This document shows positions 7,843 to 15,638 of a stretch of 22,340 bases of DNA, one piece after another. How positions within the stretch are numbered: position 1 is the first letter of the stretch; every line of letters starts with the position of its first letter. Source of the DNA: Pyrodictiaceae archaeon (GTDB lineage Archaea; Thermoproteota; Thermoprotei_A; Sulfolobales; Pyrodictiaceae); NCBI GenBank assembly GCA_027046105.1, contig JALTZQ010000046.1, forward strand, positions 1-22,340, written 5' to 3'. The translations under genes and the position numbers were made by a program. A model generated the notes under the pieces. The model had not been told where the DNA came from and did not search any database. It saw only the letters and a list, made by a program, of their open reading frames with translations.

Positions 7843-9474
7843 CTAAAGCTCTAGGTGCCCATACTCTAGCGCTCTTACGAATTTTAATGCTATGAGCTCT
7901 AGGAGTATCGCTAAGCCAATGAACGACATGCTGGTTAGTGCATAGGGTATTGTTGGATCTTTTGCTTCAAGTACTTGTGGTAACGAGAAGCTTGCTAGCC
8001 CAGCAGCCCCTATCATGGCGAAGACAACGGCTAGTATTATGAGTATTGGTAAGCCCCTAAGCGTGTTAAGGTATGTTGGTGGTTGTTGCTCGGGCTTATA
8101 AGGTTCACCCTTGACGGGAAATAGCAGATGTCTGAATATGGCGGCAGCGTAGTACAGGTAGCCAAGGAATACTAGTGAGCCGCCAAGCACTATGCCTGGA
8201 ATGAATAGCGATCTAGCCTCCATGACGGCACTCCATGGAGCTCCTTTTATCCACAGGAGATAGATCTGAGGTAGGCCTGCTAGGCCGAAGCTTGTTGCTA
8301 ATATCACTTGGCCTGTCATCATCAATATGAATGACCTCTTACCCCAGATAGTGAAGGTTCTATCCGCGGGTTTTCCTGTAAGACCTGGTATGGCAAAGTA
8401 GATGAGTGATATAGCGCCCATAGCGAAGGCCATCATACACTCGTGTGCGTGTAGCATTGTTACCCATGTACCGTGCTCCCACCAGTTAGTCCATGGCCAT
8501 GTTATTATGAGTCCCTGGAGCGCGACACCAACTAGGCCGAAAACTAGTATGCCTACCATGAAGTACATGCTTGGTATATTTTCGAAACGTACACCAGACT
8601 CTTTTGCGATCTTTAACGATTCAAAAGCCATAAGTATTAGTGGTATTATCTCGAGGGCGCTAAAGACTCCGCCTATCATGATCCAGAATGTTGGTGTACC
8701 TATCCAGAAGTAGTGGTGCCCTTGGCCCAGGATTCCCGAGGTAGCGGCTAGGACGACATCGTAGAAGATATACTTATCAACGATTTTCCGCACCTTCTCA
8801 TGTGGTATAAGCACCATCAATAATAGGCCAAAAGCGCCAGCATAGGCTACCTCAAGTGCTCCCTCAACCCAGTAATGGACGGTCCACCAGCGGAAATACT
8901 CGCTAGTAGGTACGTGTTCGAAGAAGATGTTTCCGGGCAGGTATAGTATGAAGGTTATTGCAGCACCAAATACTAGTGCCCATAGTGCTAAAGGCCATTC
9001 GCGCATAGGCGGCAGCGTTTTTAGTACCACTATAGCGAAGAGCATGAATGCAATGAGCAGTATGATATCCCACAACCTACCTAGTTCAACGTACTCTTTA
9101 CCCTCATAGAGTAATGGTTGATTTAATGCCCAGATGTTCTGTCCAGTCTGCATTAGAGGTAGTGATAGGAAGCCACCAATAACGACTACTAATAGTAGTG
9201 CTAGGACAGTCTTTGCCAATCCTGGGCAACAGAGCTCTCGCTTAGCGAGAACAGGTGTTACATAAATTACTGCCGCAAATGTTGCAGCAAAGAGCCAGAA
9301 CAATAACGCGTTTAAATGATAAGCTCTTATGAGGTTAAAGTTGGCAATACCGGATAGCACATTAGGTGCCATGTAGTAGAATGCTAGAAGCCCGCCTGCT
9401 ATCAGTTGTATAAAGAACAGCAGCACTGCGACTACAATGAGAGGAATGGCCAATTTTTGAGTCTGGTATGCCAT
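7843..9474 (-). CDS. norB: Nitric oxide reductase large subunit (NorB-type haem-copper superfamily)
   Basis: A 543-residue integral membrane protein with about 14 hydrophobic segments. It reduces NO to N2O at a haem b3/FeB centre. All NorB ligands can be placed: H53 and H344 for low-spin haem b, H342 for haem b3, H200, H253 and H254 for FeB, plus the NOR-specific glutamates E204 (in HYWVEG) and E275 (in FSALEIIP). There is no helix-VI Tyr crosslinked to a His as in oxygen reductases, which supports NO reduction. It is about 80 residues longer than the classical cNOR NorB (about 12 helices), with extra helices at the C-terminus. No N-terminal quinol-oxidising domain is present, so it is not a qNOR. 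ATG 9474 is preceded by GGGGGTGA, whose TGA is the norC stop, so translation is coupled to norC. A T-run follows the stop. Confidence 0.93.
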   Translation of the reverse strand: MAYQTQKLAIPLIVVAVLLFFIQLIAGGLLAFYYMAPNVLSGIANFNLIRAYHLNALLFWLFAATFAAVIYVTPVLAKRELCCPGLAKTVLALLLVVVIGGFLSLPLMQTGQNIWALNQPLLYEGKEYVELGRLWDIILLIAFMLFAIVVLKTLPPMREWPLALWALVFGAAITFILYLPGNIFFEHVPTSEYFRWWTVHYWVEGALEVAYAGAFGLLLMVLIPHEKVRKIVDKYIFYDVVLAATSGILGQGHHYFWIGTPTFWIMIGGVFSALEIIPLILMAFESLKIAKESGVRFENIPSMYFMVGILVFGLVGVALQGLIITWPWTNWWEHGTWVTMLHAHECMMAFAMGAISLIYFAIPGLTGKPADRTFTIWGKRSFILMMTGQVILATSFGLAGLPQIYLLWIKGAPWSAVMEARSLFIPGIVLGGSLVFLGYLYYAAAIFRHLLFPVKGEPYKPEQQPPTYLNTLRGLPILIILAVVFAMIGAAGLASFSLPQVLEAKDPTIPYALTSMSFIGLAILLELIALKFVRALEYGHLEL

Positions 9475-9481
9475 GACTTAT

Positions 9482-10453
9482 TCACCCCCTCGCGTACCAG
9501 TAGAAGAACAAGTAGATCAAAATGGATGCCATAGCTACAGTGAAGAGCCAATAGACTATCCAAGCAGTGTAGCTTTCATACCAGTTGCCAAGATTCTCTT
9601 CAAAACTTGGTTCAAAGCTATAGCCACCTATGATCATTTTCTTAGCTTCGGCAGGTTTTTGTTGTGAGAAAGCATAGGCGTACTCTAGTATGGCTCGTGC
9701 TTGCTCAGTAGTCAATGTGGCAGCAAACCCTGGCATTGCACCCTTACCTTTAAGCACAACGTCTACTAGGCCTTCCCAACCAACCTCTGCTATCCTCGCT
9801 TTCCACCATCCAGGGTCACGGAAGTCTGGTGTACCGGGGACAACACCGGAACCATCAACTCCATGGCATGCGCTACAATATCTCTCATAGAGACTTCTAG
9901 CTTCGCCACTAGTTTCAAGAGTTGTGCCAGTGATAATAACCTCTTTTGGCGGCATTGGGGGCCAGCGATTAGTGTTAAGGTCCCTAAGGTACAGCATCCA
10001 TGCAGTTAATGCATCGAGTTCACGTTCTGTAAGCTTGAAGGGCATGAATTTTGTGCCTGTATATGCTTCGAGTAGTCCACGTATCGTCTCGGGATCCCAC
10101 GCCCTCCTTGCTATATAGCCCAAGTCCGGAGCATAGTAGGCGCCATTACCAACTATCGTGTGGCAACCCATACAGTTGTAATCTATAGCTACACGGAAGC
10201 CTTCAGCGGCGGTTACACCATTATATGTGACCTCGTGGGGTAGAGGATTCCGTGCACCTGCTAGGTCTATTGAGAGTGGTGTCACTATGAGGACAAAGGC
10301 TATCGATGCTAGGATTATTGTTTTCCCAAGCTTCTTATAGGGTACTTCTTCTGGGCTTGCAGCCTCTTTCCTCCTAGCGGTAATTACGAATGCTACTATG
10401 GCTATTAAGAGTGCTAATGCCATTGCTGATACGAAGAACTTGACGTAGTACAA
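9482..10453 (-). CDS. norC: NorC-like dihaem cytochrome c subunit with three membrane helices
   Basis: A 323-residue membrane cytochrome, likely electron donor subunit to NorB. Helices lie at about 5-25, 43-63 and 296-318. The first haem site, CMGCH (C94, C97, H98), is followed by TIVGNGAYYAPDLG, a hallmark of NorC; M137 in KFMPF is the likely sixth ligand. A second class I cytochrome domain follows, with CSACH (C193, C196, H197) and M240 in GAMPGF. Classical NorC is about 150 residues with one helix and one haem, so the second cytochrome domain and C-terminal anchor are additions. Start is TTG 10453 with SD GGGGTGA 9 bases upstream. Its stop lies inside the norB SD. Cytochrome c is uncommon in crenarchaea and would need a maturation system encoded elsewhere. 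A divergent HTH gene and paired dyads lie upstream. Confidence 0.93.
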   Translation of the reverse strand: MYYVKFFVSAMALALLIAIVAFVITARRKEAASPEEVPYKKLGKTIILASIAFVLIVTPLSIDLAGARNPLPHEVTYNGVTAAEGFRVAIDYNCMGCHTIVGNGAYYAPDLGYIARRAWDPETIRGLLEAYTGTKFMPFKLTERELDALTAWMLYLRDLNTNRWPPMPPKEVIITGTTLETSGEARSLYERYCSACHGVDGSGVVPGTPDFRDPGWWKARIAEVGWEGLVDVVLKGKGAMPGFAATLTTEQARAILEYAYAFSQQKPAEAKKMIIGGYSFEPSFEENLGNWYESYTAWIVYWLFTVAMASILIYLFFYWYARG

Positions 10454-10516
10454 GACCCGTGCTCACCCCGTGGGCTTGGTGGGATGACGCCAGGTAGTCA
10501 TACACACTTGTTTCCA

Positions 10517-10533
10517 AGGGCTATGGAAGCCCT
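10517..10533. promoter_or_regulatory. Inverted repeat in the norC leader/start region
   Basis: AGGGCT-ATGGA-AGCCCT is a perfect 6-5-6 inverted repeat. It lies near the predicted transcription start of norC, about 65 bases before its TTG. It could be an operator half of the norC control region or an mRNA hairpin. The geometry is identical to the dyad centred 40 bases upstream. Confidence 0.4.
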
Positions 10534-10550
10534 CAATTACGACACTTATT

Positions 10551-10573
10551 GTTTAAGGTTGCACTGGGCAACC
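10551..10573 (-). promoter_or_regulatory. Candidate norC promoter with adjoining operator-like dyad
   Basis: Read on the minus strand, the perfect inverted repeat GGTTGC-N5-GCAACC (10557-10573) runs directly into CTTAAAC (10551-10558), a TATA-like element. The dyad therefore overlaps the BRE position, where archaeal activators and repressors commonly act. The implied start is near 10528, giving a leader of about 75 bases. Sequence evidence only. Confidence 0.4.
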
Positions 10574-10680
10574 ACCCGATAGGGGAGTCGGAGACAACAT
10601 TGCATGGTAGTAGCGGCGTTAGCCTACATATAACATGTGTAACATTAACCTGCATCATAGACGAGCGTTAAACGTGCTAG

Positions 10681-10690
10681 TACTATATAT
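10681..10690 (+). promoter_or_regulatory. TATA box of the divergent regulator gene
   Basis: TACTATATAT is the clearest TATA element in this spacer. A start about 26 bases from its centre falls near 10711, just before GTG 10714, which argues that the regulator mRNA is nearly leaderless and that the upstream in-frame TTG at 10690 is not the start. Confidence 0.45.
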
Positions 10691-10713
10691 TGCCTAGTGA
10701 GGGCGGCCATGCT

Positions 10714-11205
10714 GTGCGTGTTGCACGAATAGTAATGTGGGGTTGCCAAGCATTCCAGAGTCTTAGGCCACAAGCATATGTTGGGTATCGCCTCCTTAGT
10801 GATGGGAGAATAGAGCACCTACTCATAAGGAAGGGGTATGGGTTAGAAACGGTTAAGCTCAGAATGGAGTGCGATGAGTGTATTCTAGGTAAGCTACTCA
10901 AATCATCAACACTAGTCTCGATGCCCATAGTGCTGGATGATGGTAGAAGACTTCGCTTCCTCGTAGCCTACAACCATGAAACAAAGCGTTTAATAGCAAG
11001 GCACCGAGACCAACTAGACACCATCGAGATACTTGATCTACGCCGCGTTGTTTTAACGAAAAAGCAGAGACAAGTTCTAAGACTGGCAGCCAACGGGACC
11101 GGTACATCGCCAACAAAGATAGCAGATAAGCTAGGTGTTAGCCGTCAAGCTGCACAGAAACTATTGCAAAACCTCGTACGCAAAATATCAACCATAATGG
11201 CTTAA
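10714..11205 (+). CDS. HTH transcriptional regulator, bacterio-opsin-activator-like, divergent from norCB
   Basis: About 163 residues from GTG 10714. The C-terminal ~45 residues (LTKKQRQVLRLAANGTG, then TKIADKLGVSRQAAQKLLQNL) form a helix-turn-helix of the HTH_10/bacterio-opsin-activator or sigma-70-region-4-like type. The N-terminal ~110 residues form an unrecognised mixed alpha/beta domain with a CDEC pair (in MECDECILGKLL) and one more Cys in MWGCQAF, a possible metal or Fe-S/redox site. The divergent placement with respect to norCB, and dyads in the shared spacer, suggest it controls NO reduction. The haloarchaeal denitrification regulator NarO also combines a cysteine motif with this HTH type, but homology is not shown here. 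The start could be TTG 10690 (171 residues); the TATA position favours 10714. Specificity is inference. Confidence 0.8.
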   Translation: MRVARIVMWGCQAFQSLRPQAYVGYRLLSDGRIEHLLIRKGYGLETVKLRMECDECILGKLLKSSTLVSMPIVLDDGRRLRFLVAYNHETKRLIARHRDQLDTIEILDLRRVVLTKKQRQVLRLAANGTGTSPTKIADKLGVSRQAAQKLLQNLVRKISTIMA

Positions 11206-11412
11206 TTTCAGTAAGTAGATCCTCGGGCCTTAAATCCGGGACTAGGGCTCAGGGCCAGGGAACATCCGCATAAGCTGTGTCCCTCGGCTTGTGAAGATGA
11301 AGCCCCATTCATCATAGCCGTGTTTCGGACTCGCCCTCGCTCCTCACTAGGAAACCCTTCTCTACAGCTATCGGCTTTGCTAGTTCTCCTCATATTCCTA
11401 CAATGGTTATGA

Positions 11413-12048
11413 TTATTTGGTGCCATCCTGGTCTCCTAGAGACTTTATAAAGTTCTCTAATACTTTTCGGCCATATCTCCCGCTACGTTCTGGATGGAAC
11501 TGTGTACCATAGATGGGGTGTTTTTCCACTACAGCGGCAAACAAGCTCTTTCCATGACTTGCTGTTGCACATACGTAGTTGGCGCTTGTCTTGTGTACGC
11601 CATAGCTGTGCATGAAGTAGAAATATGTATTATCCGGTACATCTACTAGAAGCCTGCATTGGCGTCTTATCTGTATTCTAGTCCAGCCAATATGGGGTAG
11701 CCTATCTGCATTTAGTCTATCGACGCGTCCACCCAGTAATCCTAGGCCCTTTGAGCCTCCAGCCTCACTACTCTCCTCAAAAAGTAGCTGCATGCCAAGA
11801 CATATTCCTAGGACAACGCCTCCGCCATCTATGTATTCAAGTATTTTTTCAATACCCCATTCTCTTAAGCGGCGTATGGCAGCCGGGTAGGAGCCTACTC
11901 CGGGCAAAACTAGTGCATCAAAGACCTCCAAATGCCGTAACCCATCCTCTAATATTGTGGGATTAGCGCCTACTCTCTTAAGAGCGGCATAGACACTATA
12001 TATGTTACCAACACCGTACTTGACTATGGCTACTCTAGGACTTGCCAA
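11413..12048 (-). CDS. hisH: Imidazole glycerol phosphate synthase, glutaminase subunit HisH
   Basis: Class I glutamine amidotransferase subunit of 211 residues that hydrolyses glutamine and channels ammonia to HisF. The nucleophile is C83 in GICLGMQ; the His-Glu pair is in QFHPERSG near the C-terminus; VLPGVGSYPAA supplies the oxyanion region and YFMHSYGV the HisH-type strand. Length is normal. Start is TTG 12048 inside the last codons of hisE (14-base overlap), with a purine-rich GGAGAG SD just upstream. It is the last gene of the minus-strand his block. Its partner HisF is encoded three genes upstream. No strong T-run follows its stop. Confidence 0.95.
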   Translation of the reverse strand: MASPRVAIVKYGVGNIYSVYAALKRVGANPTILEDGLRHLEVFDALVLPGVGSYPAAIRRLREWGIEKILEYIDGGGVVLGICLGMQLLFEESSEAGGSKGLGLLGGRVDRLNADRLPHIGWTRIQIRRQCRLLVDVPDNTYFYFMHSYGVHKTSANYVCATASHGKSLFAAVVEKHPIYGTQFHPERSGRYGRKVLENFIKSLGDQDGTK

Positions 12049-12334
12049 TTCTTCTCTCCTCCAATTCTTTAAACACTTCTTCCAGTCTCACTTTAGTCAA
12101 GGCAAGCAATACGATTAAGTGGTAGAGCAAATCAGCAGTCTCCTCAATCACTCGTTCACGTTGCCCTCTAACAGCCTCTATAATAAGCTCAATTGCTTCT
12201 TCGCCAAGCTTTCTAGCAACATAACTAACACCCTTCTCAGCTAACATAGCAGTATAGCTTCCTGGTGGCTTTTCTCGTATCCTCTCAGTAACAATCTTTT
12301 CAAGCTCCTCAAGTATAACTGCCCTACCAGCCAT
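12035..12334 (-). CDS. hisE: Phosphoribosyl-ATP pyrophosphatase HisE
   Basis: Small all-alpha MazG-like pyrophosphatase, about 99 residues, that converts PR-ATP to PR-AMP, the second step of histidine synthesis. Motifs seen are KLGEEAIELIIEA and EETADLLYHLIVLL, whose acidic residues bind Mg. ATG 12334 is preferred because GAGGAGGAT lies at normal SD distance; an in-frame TTG at 12340 sits directly against that SD. It begins 2 bases after the hisD stop and overlaps hisH by 14 bases. Being a separate gene, it shows that the extra domain on HisI is not HisE. Confidence 0.94.
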   Translation of the reverse strand: MAGRAVILEELEKIVTERIREKPPGSYTAMLAEKGVSYVARKLGEEAIELIIEAVRGQRERVIEETADLLYHLIVLLALTKVRLEEVFKELEERRIGKS

Positions 12335-12336
12335 GT

Positions 12337-13572
12337 TCAATCCTCCTCTCTCATTCTTAGTCTAAGGCTTTCTGCGTGAAACCTGAAACCCTCAAGACGT
12401 GCTAGTATGTAGGCTGCTCTAAGCCCTTCATAGTCAATTTTGTCAACTACTGCCACGGGTTTAAGGAAATCATACACGGAGAGCCCGCTACGCCAACGTG
12501 CAGCTCCACTGGTAGGTAGTACATGGCTTGGTCCAGCAACATAATCAGTATAGGCCACGGGCACGTTGACTGCTATGGCCCCAGTATTCGTTAAGTGCAT
12601 TGCTAGGTTGGAGGGATCATCGACACCCATTATCTCTACATGCTCTGGGGCTATGTGGTTGACAAGGTCGATGGCGTAATCAAGGCCCTCTACTACAACA
12701 ACGTAGATATTACCCATGTGTTCTGGATTTACGGCTTCATTTACCAGCCTATACACTTTCTTTGCAAGATCCTCCTCCGGCGACAATAGCACAGCCAATG
12801 ATAAAGGGCCATGCTCAGCTTGCGCCAAGAGATCATAGGCGAGTTCTAGAGGACTAGCATTAGCACCAGCGAGCACTACTATTTCAGATGGTCCAGCAAC
12901 CATGTCTATGCCTACGCGGTGTGATACTAGAAGCTTAGCTGCTTCGACATAGGGGCTCCCAGGACCCACTATCATATCGACTTGTGGAAGAGGTTGTGCA
13001 CCATAAGCTAGACCCGCTATTGCTTGAGCACCACCCACCGCAAATACATCGTTTGCTCTAGCTAGTTTTGCAGCAGCAAGTATGGCCGGGTTAACCATAA
13101 ATTCGTCTTTCTTAATAGGAGGTGTTGCAACTGCTACATAACGTACGCTAGCTACTCTAGCAGGGATAACCGTCATTAGCACAGTTGAAGGGTAAGGGTT
13201 CTTGCCTCCAGGCGCATAGGCTGCCACTCTCTCTACGGGCTTCCATTGAAGACCGTTACTACTCCTTGGCATTATTGACTCCTGGTAACGTCTTATCCTC
13301 TCTGAGGCTACTCGTAAAGCCCATAAGGTATCATCATTTAGAACCTCTAGGGCTTTCTCGAACTGGTCATCCGGTACACGGGGATCATCATAGGCTACAC
13401 CGTCGAATCGCTTGCTGTACTCCATTACAGCTTCATAGCCCCTTTCTGCAATGCCGGCGACGATGTCGCGTACTTTCTCAACATAGTAGTCCATATTGTA
13501 AGGTCTCTCAATACAACGTGCTACATCGGTTACCCTCCGGCCACGTGCATCAATGAAGAGGGCAGTGCCCAC
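12337..13572 (-). CDS. hisD: Histidinol dehydrogenase HisD
   Basis: Zinc-dependent NAD enzyme of 411 residues catalysing the last two oxidations, histidinol to histidine. Conserved stretches include GGAQAIAGLAYG, VGPGSPYV, AGPSEIVVLA, LLAQAEHGP (Gln and His zinc ligands), NHIAPEHVEI (catalytic Glu-His), and TDYVAGPSHVLPTSG (Asp zinc ligand and substrate loop). The C-terminal His ligand is in RFHAESLRLR. Start is GTG 13572, 2 bases after the hisF stop, with GGTGAGG in the hisF end as SD. Length is slightly short of the bacterial norm (about 430) but all motifs are present. Confidence 0.96.
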   Translation of the reverse strand: MGTALFIDARGRRVTDVARCIERPYNMDYYVEKVRDIVAGIAERGYEAVMEYSKRFDGVAYDDPRVPDDQFEKALEVLNDDTLWALRVASERIRRYQESIMPRSSNGLQWKPVERVAAYAPGGKNPYPSTVLMTVIPARVASVRYVAVATPPIKKDEFMVNPAILAAAKLARANDVFAVGGAQAIAGLAYGAQPLPQVDMIVGPGSPYVEAAKLLVSHRVGIDMVAGPSEIVVLAGANASPLELAYDLLAQAEHGPLSLAVLLSPEEDLAKKVYRLVNEAVNPEHMGNIYVVVVEGLDYAIDLVNHIAPEHVEIMGVDDPSNLAMHLTNTGAIAVNVPVAYTDYVAGPSHVLPTSGAARWRSGLSVYDFLKPVAVVDKIDYEGLRAAYILARLEGFRFHAESLRLRMREED

Positions 13573-13574
13573 GG

Positions 13575-14330
13575 CTAAAGCCTCACCTCAACACCATGGC
13601 TTACAAGATAGGTCTTTACATCACGGATACGGAGAACACCATAGTGAAAAACACCTGCTGCTAAAGCTGCATCAGCCCCGGCATCTCTAAGTACTTGGAG
13701 AAAGTGCTCGGGTTTACCCGCACCACCACTAGCTATAACCGGTATATTCACTGCCTTGACTATGGAACGTGTCAGCTCAAGATCGTATCCCCTACGTGTA
13801 CCGTCACGGTCTATACTCGTCAATAGTATCTCGCCAGCTCCTAGCGATGCAGCTTTTGTAGCCCACTCAATAGCGTCAAGGCCAGTAGGTATACGGGCAC
13901 CAGCCACATAAACCTCCCACCATTCACCTCTACGTTTTGCGTCGATGGCAACAACAACTGATTGGCTACCATACTCGTATGCAGCTTCCTCTATTAGTGA
14001 TGGATTACGGACAGCACCAGTGTTTATCGAGACCTTATCTGCACCGGAATCTAGTAATTTGCCAAAGTCTTCGAGGCTAGTAACCCCGCCACCAACAGTG
14101 AATGGAATAGTTATGACACTAGCTACATCTCTCACCAAGTTATAGAGTGGCTTCCTTTGTTCGGGAGTAGCACTTATATCCAGGAAAACTAGTTCATCAG
14201 CTCCCTCTTCCTCGTATCTAGCAGCAAGCTCGACGGGATCACCTGCATCACGTAGATTCACGAAGCGTACTCCCTTAACAACTCTTCCGCCAGCAACGTC
14301 AAGACAGGGTATTATCCTCTTGGCAGGCAA
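13575..14330 (-). CDS. hisF: Imidazole glycerol phosphate synthase, cyclase subunit HisF
   Basis: TIM-barrel cyclase, partner of HisH, making imidazole glycerol phosphate and AICAR. Starting at TTG 14330 gives [12 protein letters not shown], the family N-terminus, places the catalytic Asp residues at D11 and D130 exactly as in Thermotoga maritima HisF, and puts SD GAGGTG 6 bases upstream. A GTG at 14339 lies inside that SD and is less likely. Other motifs are [17 protein letters not shown] and [14 protein letters not shown], all canonical, in contrast to the altered HisA nearby. It begins about 10 bases after the hisB stop and ends 2 bases before hisD. Confidence 0.96.
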   Translation of the reverse strand: MPAKRIIPCLDVAGGRVVKGVRFVNLRDAGDPVELAARYEEEGADELVFLDISATPEQRKPLYNLVRDVASVITIPFTVGGGVTSLEDFGKLLDSGADKVSINTGAVRNPSLIEEAAYEYGSQSVVVAIDAKRRGEWWEVYVAGARIPTGLDAIEWATKAASLGAGEILLTSIDRDGTRRGYDLELTRSIVKAVNIPVIASGGAGKPEHFLQVLRDAGADAALAAGVFHYGVLRIRDVKTYLVSHGVEVRL

Positions 14331-14340
14331 GGACGCCACC

Positions 14341-14925
14341 TCAATAATCGCCTACGTCGAGTATACCTTTCAGTGAACGAATACTATTAGCTGGGCTAAG
14401 TGCCATTGACAATGCTTTTCCAAGGGCTTTGAAAACTGCTTCAGCTATATGGTGATTATTTACTCCAGCAAATTGTCTAACATGGATAGTAGCTCTTAGT
14501 GTCGAGGCAAGCGAGTAGACGAAGTGGATTATGTTCTCAGAGGCTACATCACCTATTTCACTACGTGTAAACCTAAGATCCACCCATGCCCCCGGCCTAC
14601 CTGAGTAATCAACAGCAACAAGCACAAGGGCTTCATCCATGGGAATCACTGCATAGCCATAACGTTCTACACTACTACCTGCAGCTCTACGAAGTGCCTC
14701 ACCTAGTGCAAGACCAGTATCCTCAACAACATGGTGGTCATCAACCTTTACATTCTCCTTTACAGTGATTGAGCCACTAAATCCTGCGTGGAACAGCATT
14801 GTCTCTAGCATGTGATCAAGAAAGCGGTAACCAGTATCAACAATGATGTCGCCGGGCTCCAGGAAGACCTCAACTTTAACCATTGTTTCACGTGTACGCC
14901 TCTCAACCACAGCGCTCCTTGACAA
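14341..14925 (-). CDS. hisB: Imidazoleglycerol-phosphate dehydratase HisB
   Basis: Monofunctional manganese-dependent dehydratase of 194 residues, sixth step of the pathway, forming imidazole acetol phosphate. Signatures are [27 protein letters not shown], the metal motif [18 protein letters not shown], and a second His set in [17 protein letters not shown]. No histidinol-phosphatase domain is fused, unlike the enterobacterial HisB, so that activity must be encoded elsewhere. Start is TTG 14925, matching the family N-terminus and preceded by SD GAGGTG at 7 bases; the first 23 bases overlap the end of hisA, implying translational coupling. Confidence 0.96.
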   Translation of the reverse strand: MSRSAVVERRTRETMVKVEVFLEPGDIIVDTGYRFLDHMLETMLFHAGFSGSITVKENVKVDDHHVVEDTGLALGEALRRAAGSSVERYGYAVIPMDEALVLVAVDYSGRPGAWVDLRFTRSEIGDVASENIIHFVYSLASTLRATIHVRQFAGVNNHHIAEAVFKALGKALSMALSPANSIRSLKGILDVGDY

Positions 14926-15637
14926 CAGCTAGCACCTCACCTAGCCTTATCCTCCTAGTGTAAAGAGCCATGCCTAAGACAACACCTTGAAACTTGTTCC
15001 TGCATAGCCAGAGAATATCGTCAATATCCGCGACTCCTCCAGCAAGAAATAGTGGAAGCCTAGTTAGAGCACGTATCCTAGCCGCTCTCACCCTATCGAT
15101 CCCCATCAGAGCTCCTTCAACCCATGTCTGGGTATACAGGATCCCATAGACGCCAACGCCTTCGAGCAAACGTATGGCATTTGAAAGCTCTATCGTGGCT
15201 TGACGGCGCCAGCCATCATAGACAAGCCTACCTGTGGCGCCTTCTTCTAATGCAGCAACCACACGTGAACCACCAATTTCATCTATAAAATGCTCAAAGT
15301 ATGCTGGATCCTTTATCCATAAGGAGCCGACAACGACTCTATCAACACCGTATTCAAACGCCTTAAGTGCAGAGTCTACATCCCTTATACCGCCACCATA
15401 CTGTACATGTACACCATACTCATTCCTGATTGCTCTAGCAATGACTAAATTAACTGGCTTCCCAGTTACTGCACCATCTAGGTCTACCACATGTATCCAC
15501 TTAGCACCCTCCTCCACTAGCCAACCAGCAAGTTTAAGAGGATCGCCAAGCACTAATCCAGTGCCCTGCTGGCCTCGTATACGTTTGACAGCAATACCCT
15601 TCTCTATGTCTATCGACGGAAATAACGTGAAGGTCAT
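14903..15637 (-). CDS. hisA: ProFAR isomerase HisA with altered catalytic positions
   Basis: TIM-barrel isomerase of 244 residues converting ProFAR to PRFAR. Recognised by FPSIDIEKGIAVKRIRGQ (catalytic base Asp, D10), WIHVVDLDGAVTGKPVN, VQYGGGIRDVDSA, VVVGSLWIKD and FLAGGVADIDD. Odd: the second conserved Asp, the general acid in the T(D/E)xxxDG motif, aligns with Glu in TQTWVEGALMG (E174), and the Asp of the central VxxLD motif aligns with Glu in VVAALEEG (E131). The neighbouring HisF keeps Asp at both equivalent sites. It could still be active with Glu, or be specialised. ATG 15637 starts one base after the hisG stop, with GGTG 7 bases upstream; the 3' end overlaps hisB by 23 bases. Confidence 0.93.
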   Translation of the reverse strand: MTFTLFPSIDIEKGIAVKRIRGQQGTGLVLGDPLKLAGWLVEEGAKWIHVVDLDGAVTGKPVNLVIARAIRNEYGVHVQYGGGIRDVDSALKAFEYGVDRVVVGSLWIKDPAYFEHFIDEIGGSRVVAALEEGATGRLVYDGWRRQATIELSNAIRLLEGVGVYGILYTQTWVEGALMGIDRVRAARIRALTRLPLFLAGGVADIDDILWLCRNKFQGVVLGMALYTRRIRLGEVLAVVKERCG

Positions 15638-15638
15638 G

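Noticed and set aside
7843..9474. Reading the haem-copper protein as a terminal oxygen reductase
   Set aside because: It lacks the active-site Tyr and CuA subunit and has the NOR-specific Glu residues and a NorC partner.
10690..10713. TTG 10690 as the regulator start
   Set aside because: It lies at the TATA box itself; a start near 10711 makes GTG 10714 more likely. Not excluded if a further upstream TATA-like CATATAA (near 10628) is used.
11249..11315. Minus-strand ATGATGA ... CTGA pair with a GGC/GCC end stem, downstream of hisH
   Set aside because: The terminal stem is good, but the 21-base C-to-D' spacing and poor C' box do not fit a C/D sRNA. It could be chance in a 207-base spacer.
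11208..11426. Minus-strand 72-codon ORF after hisH
   Set aside because: It overlaps the hisH end, has no SD, and its Ser/Arg/Cys-rich translation looks like non-coding sequence.
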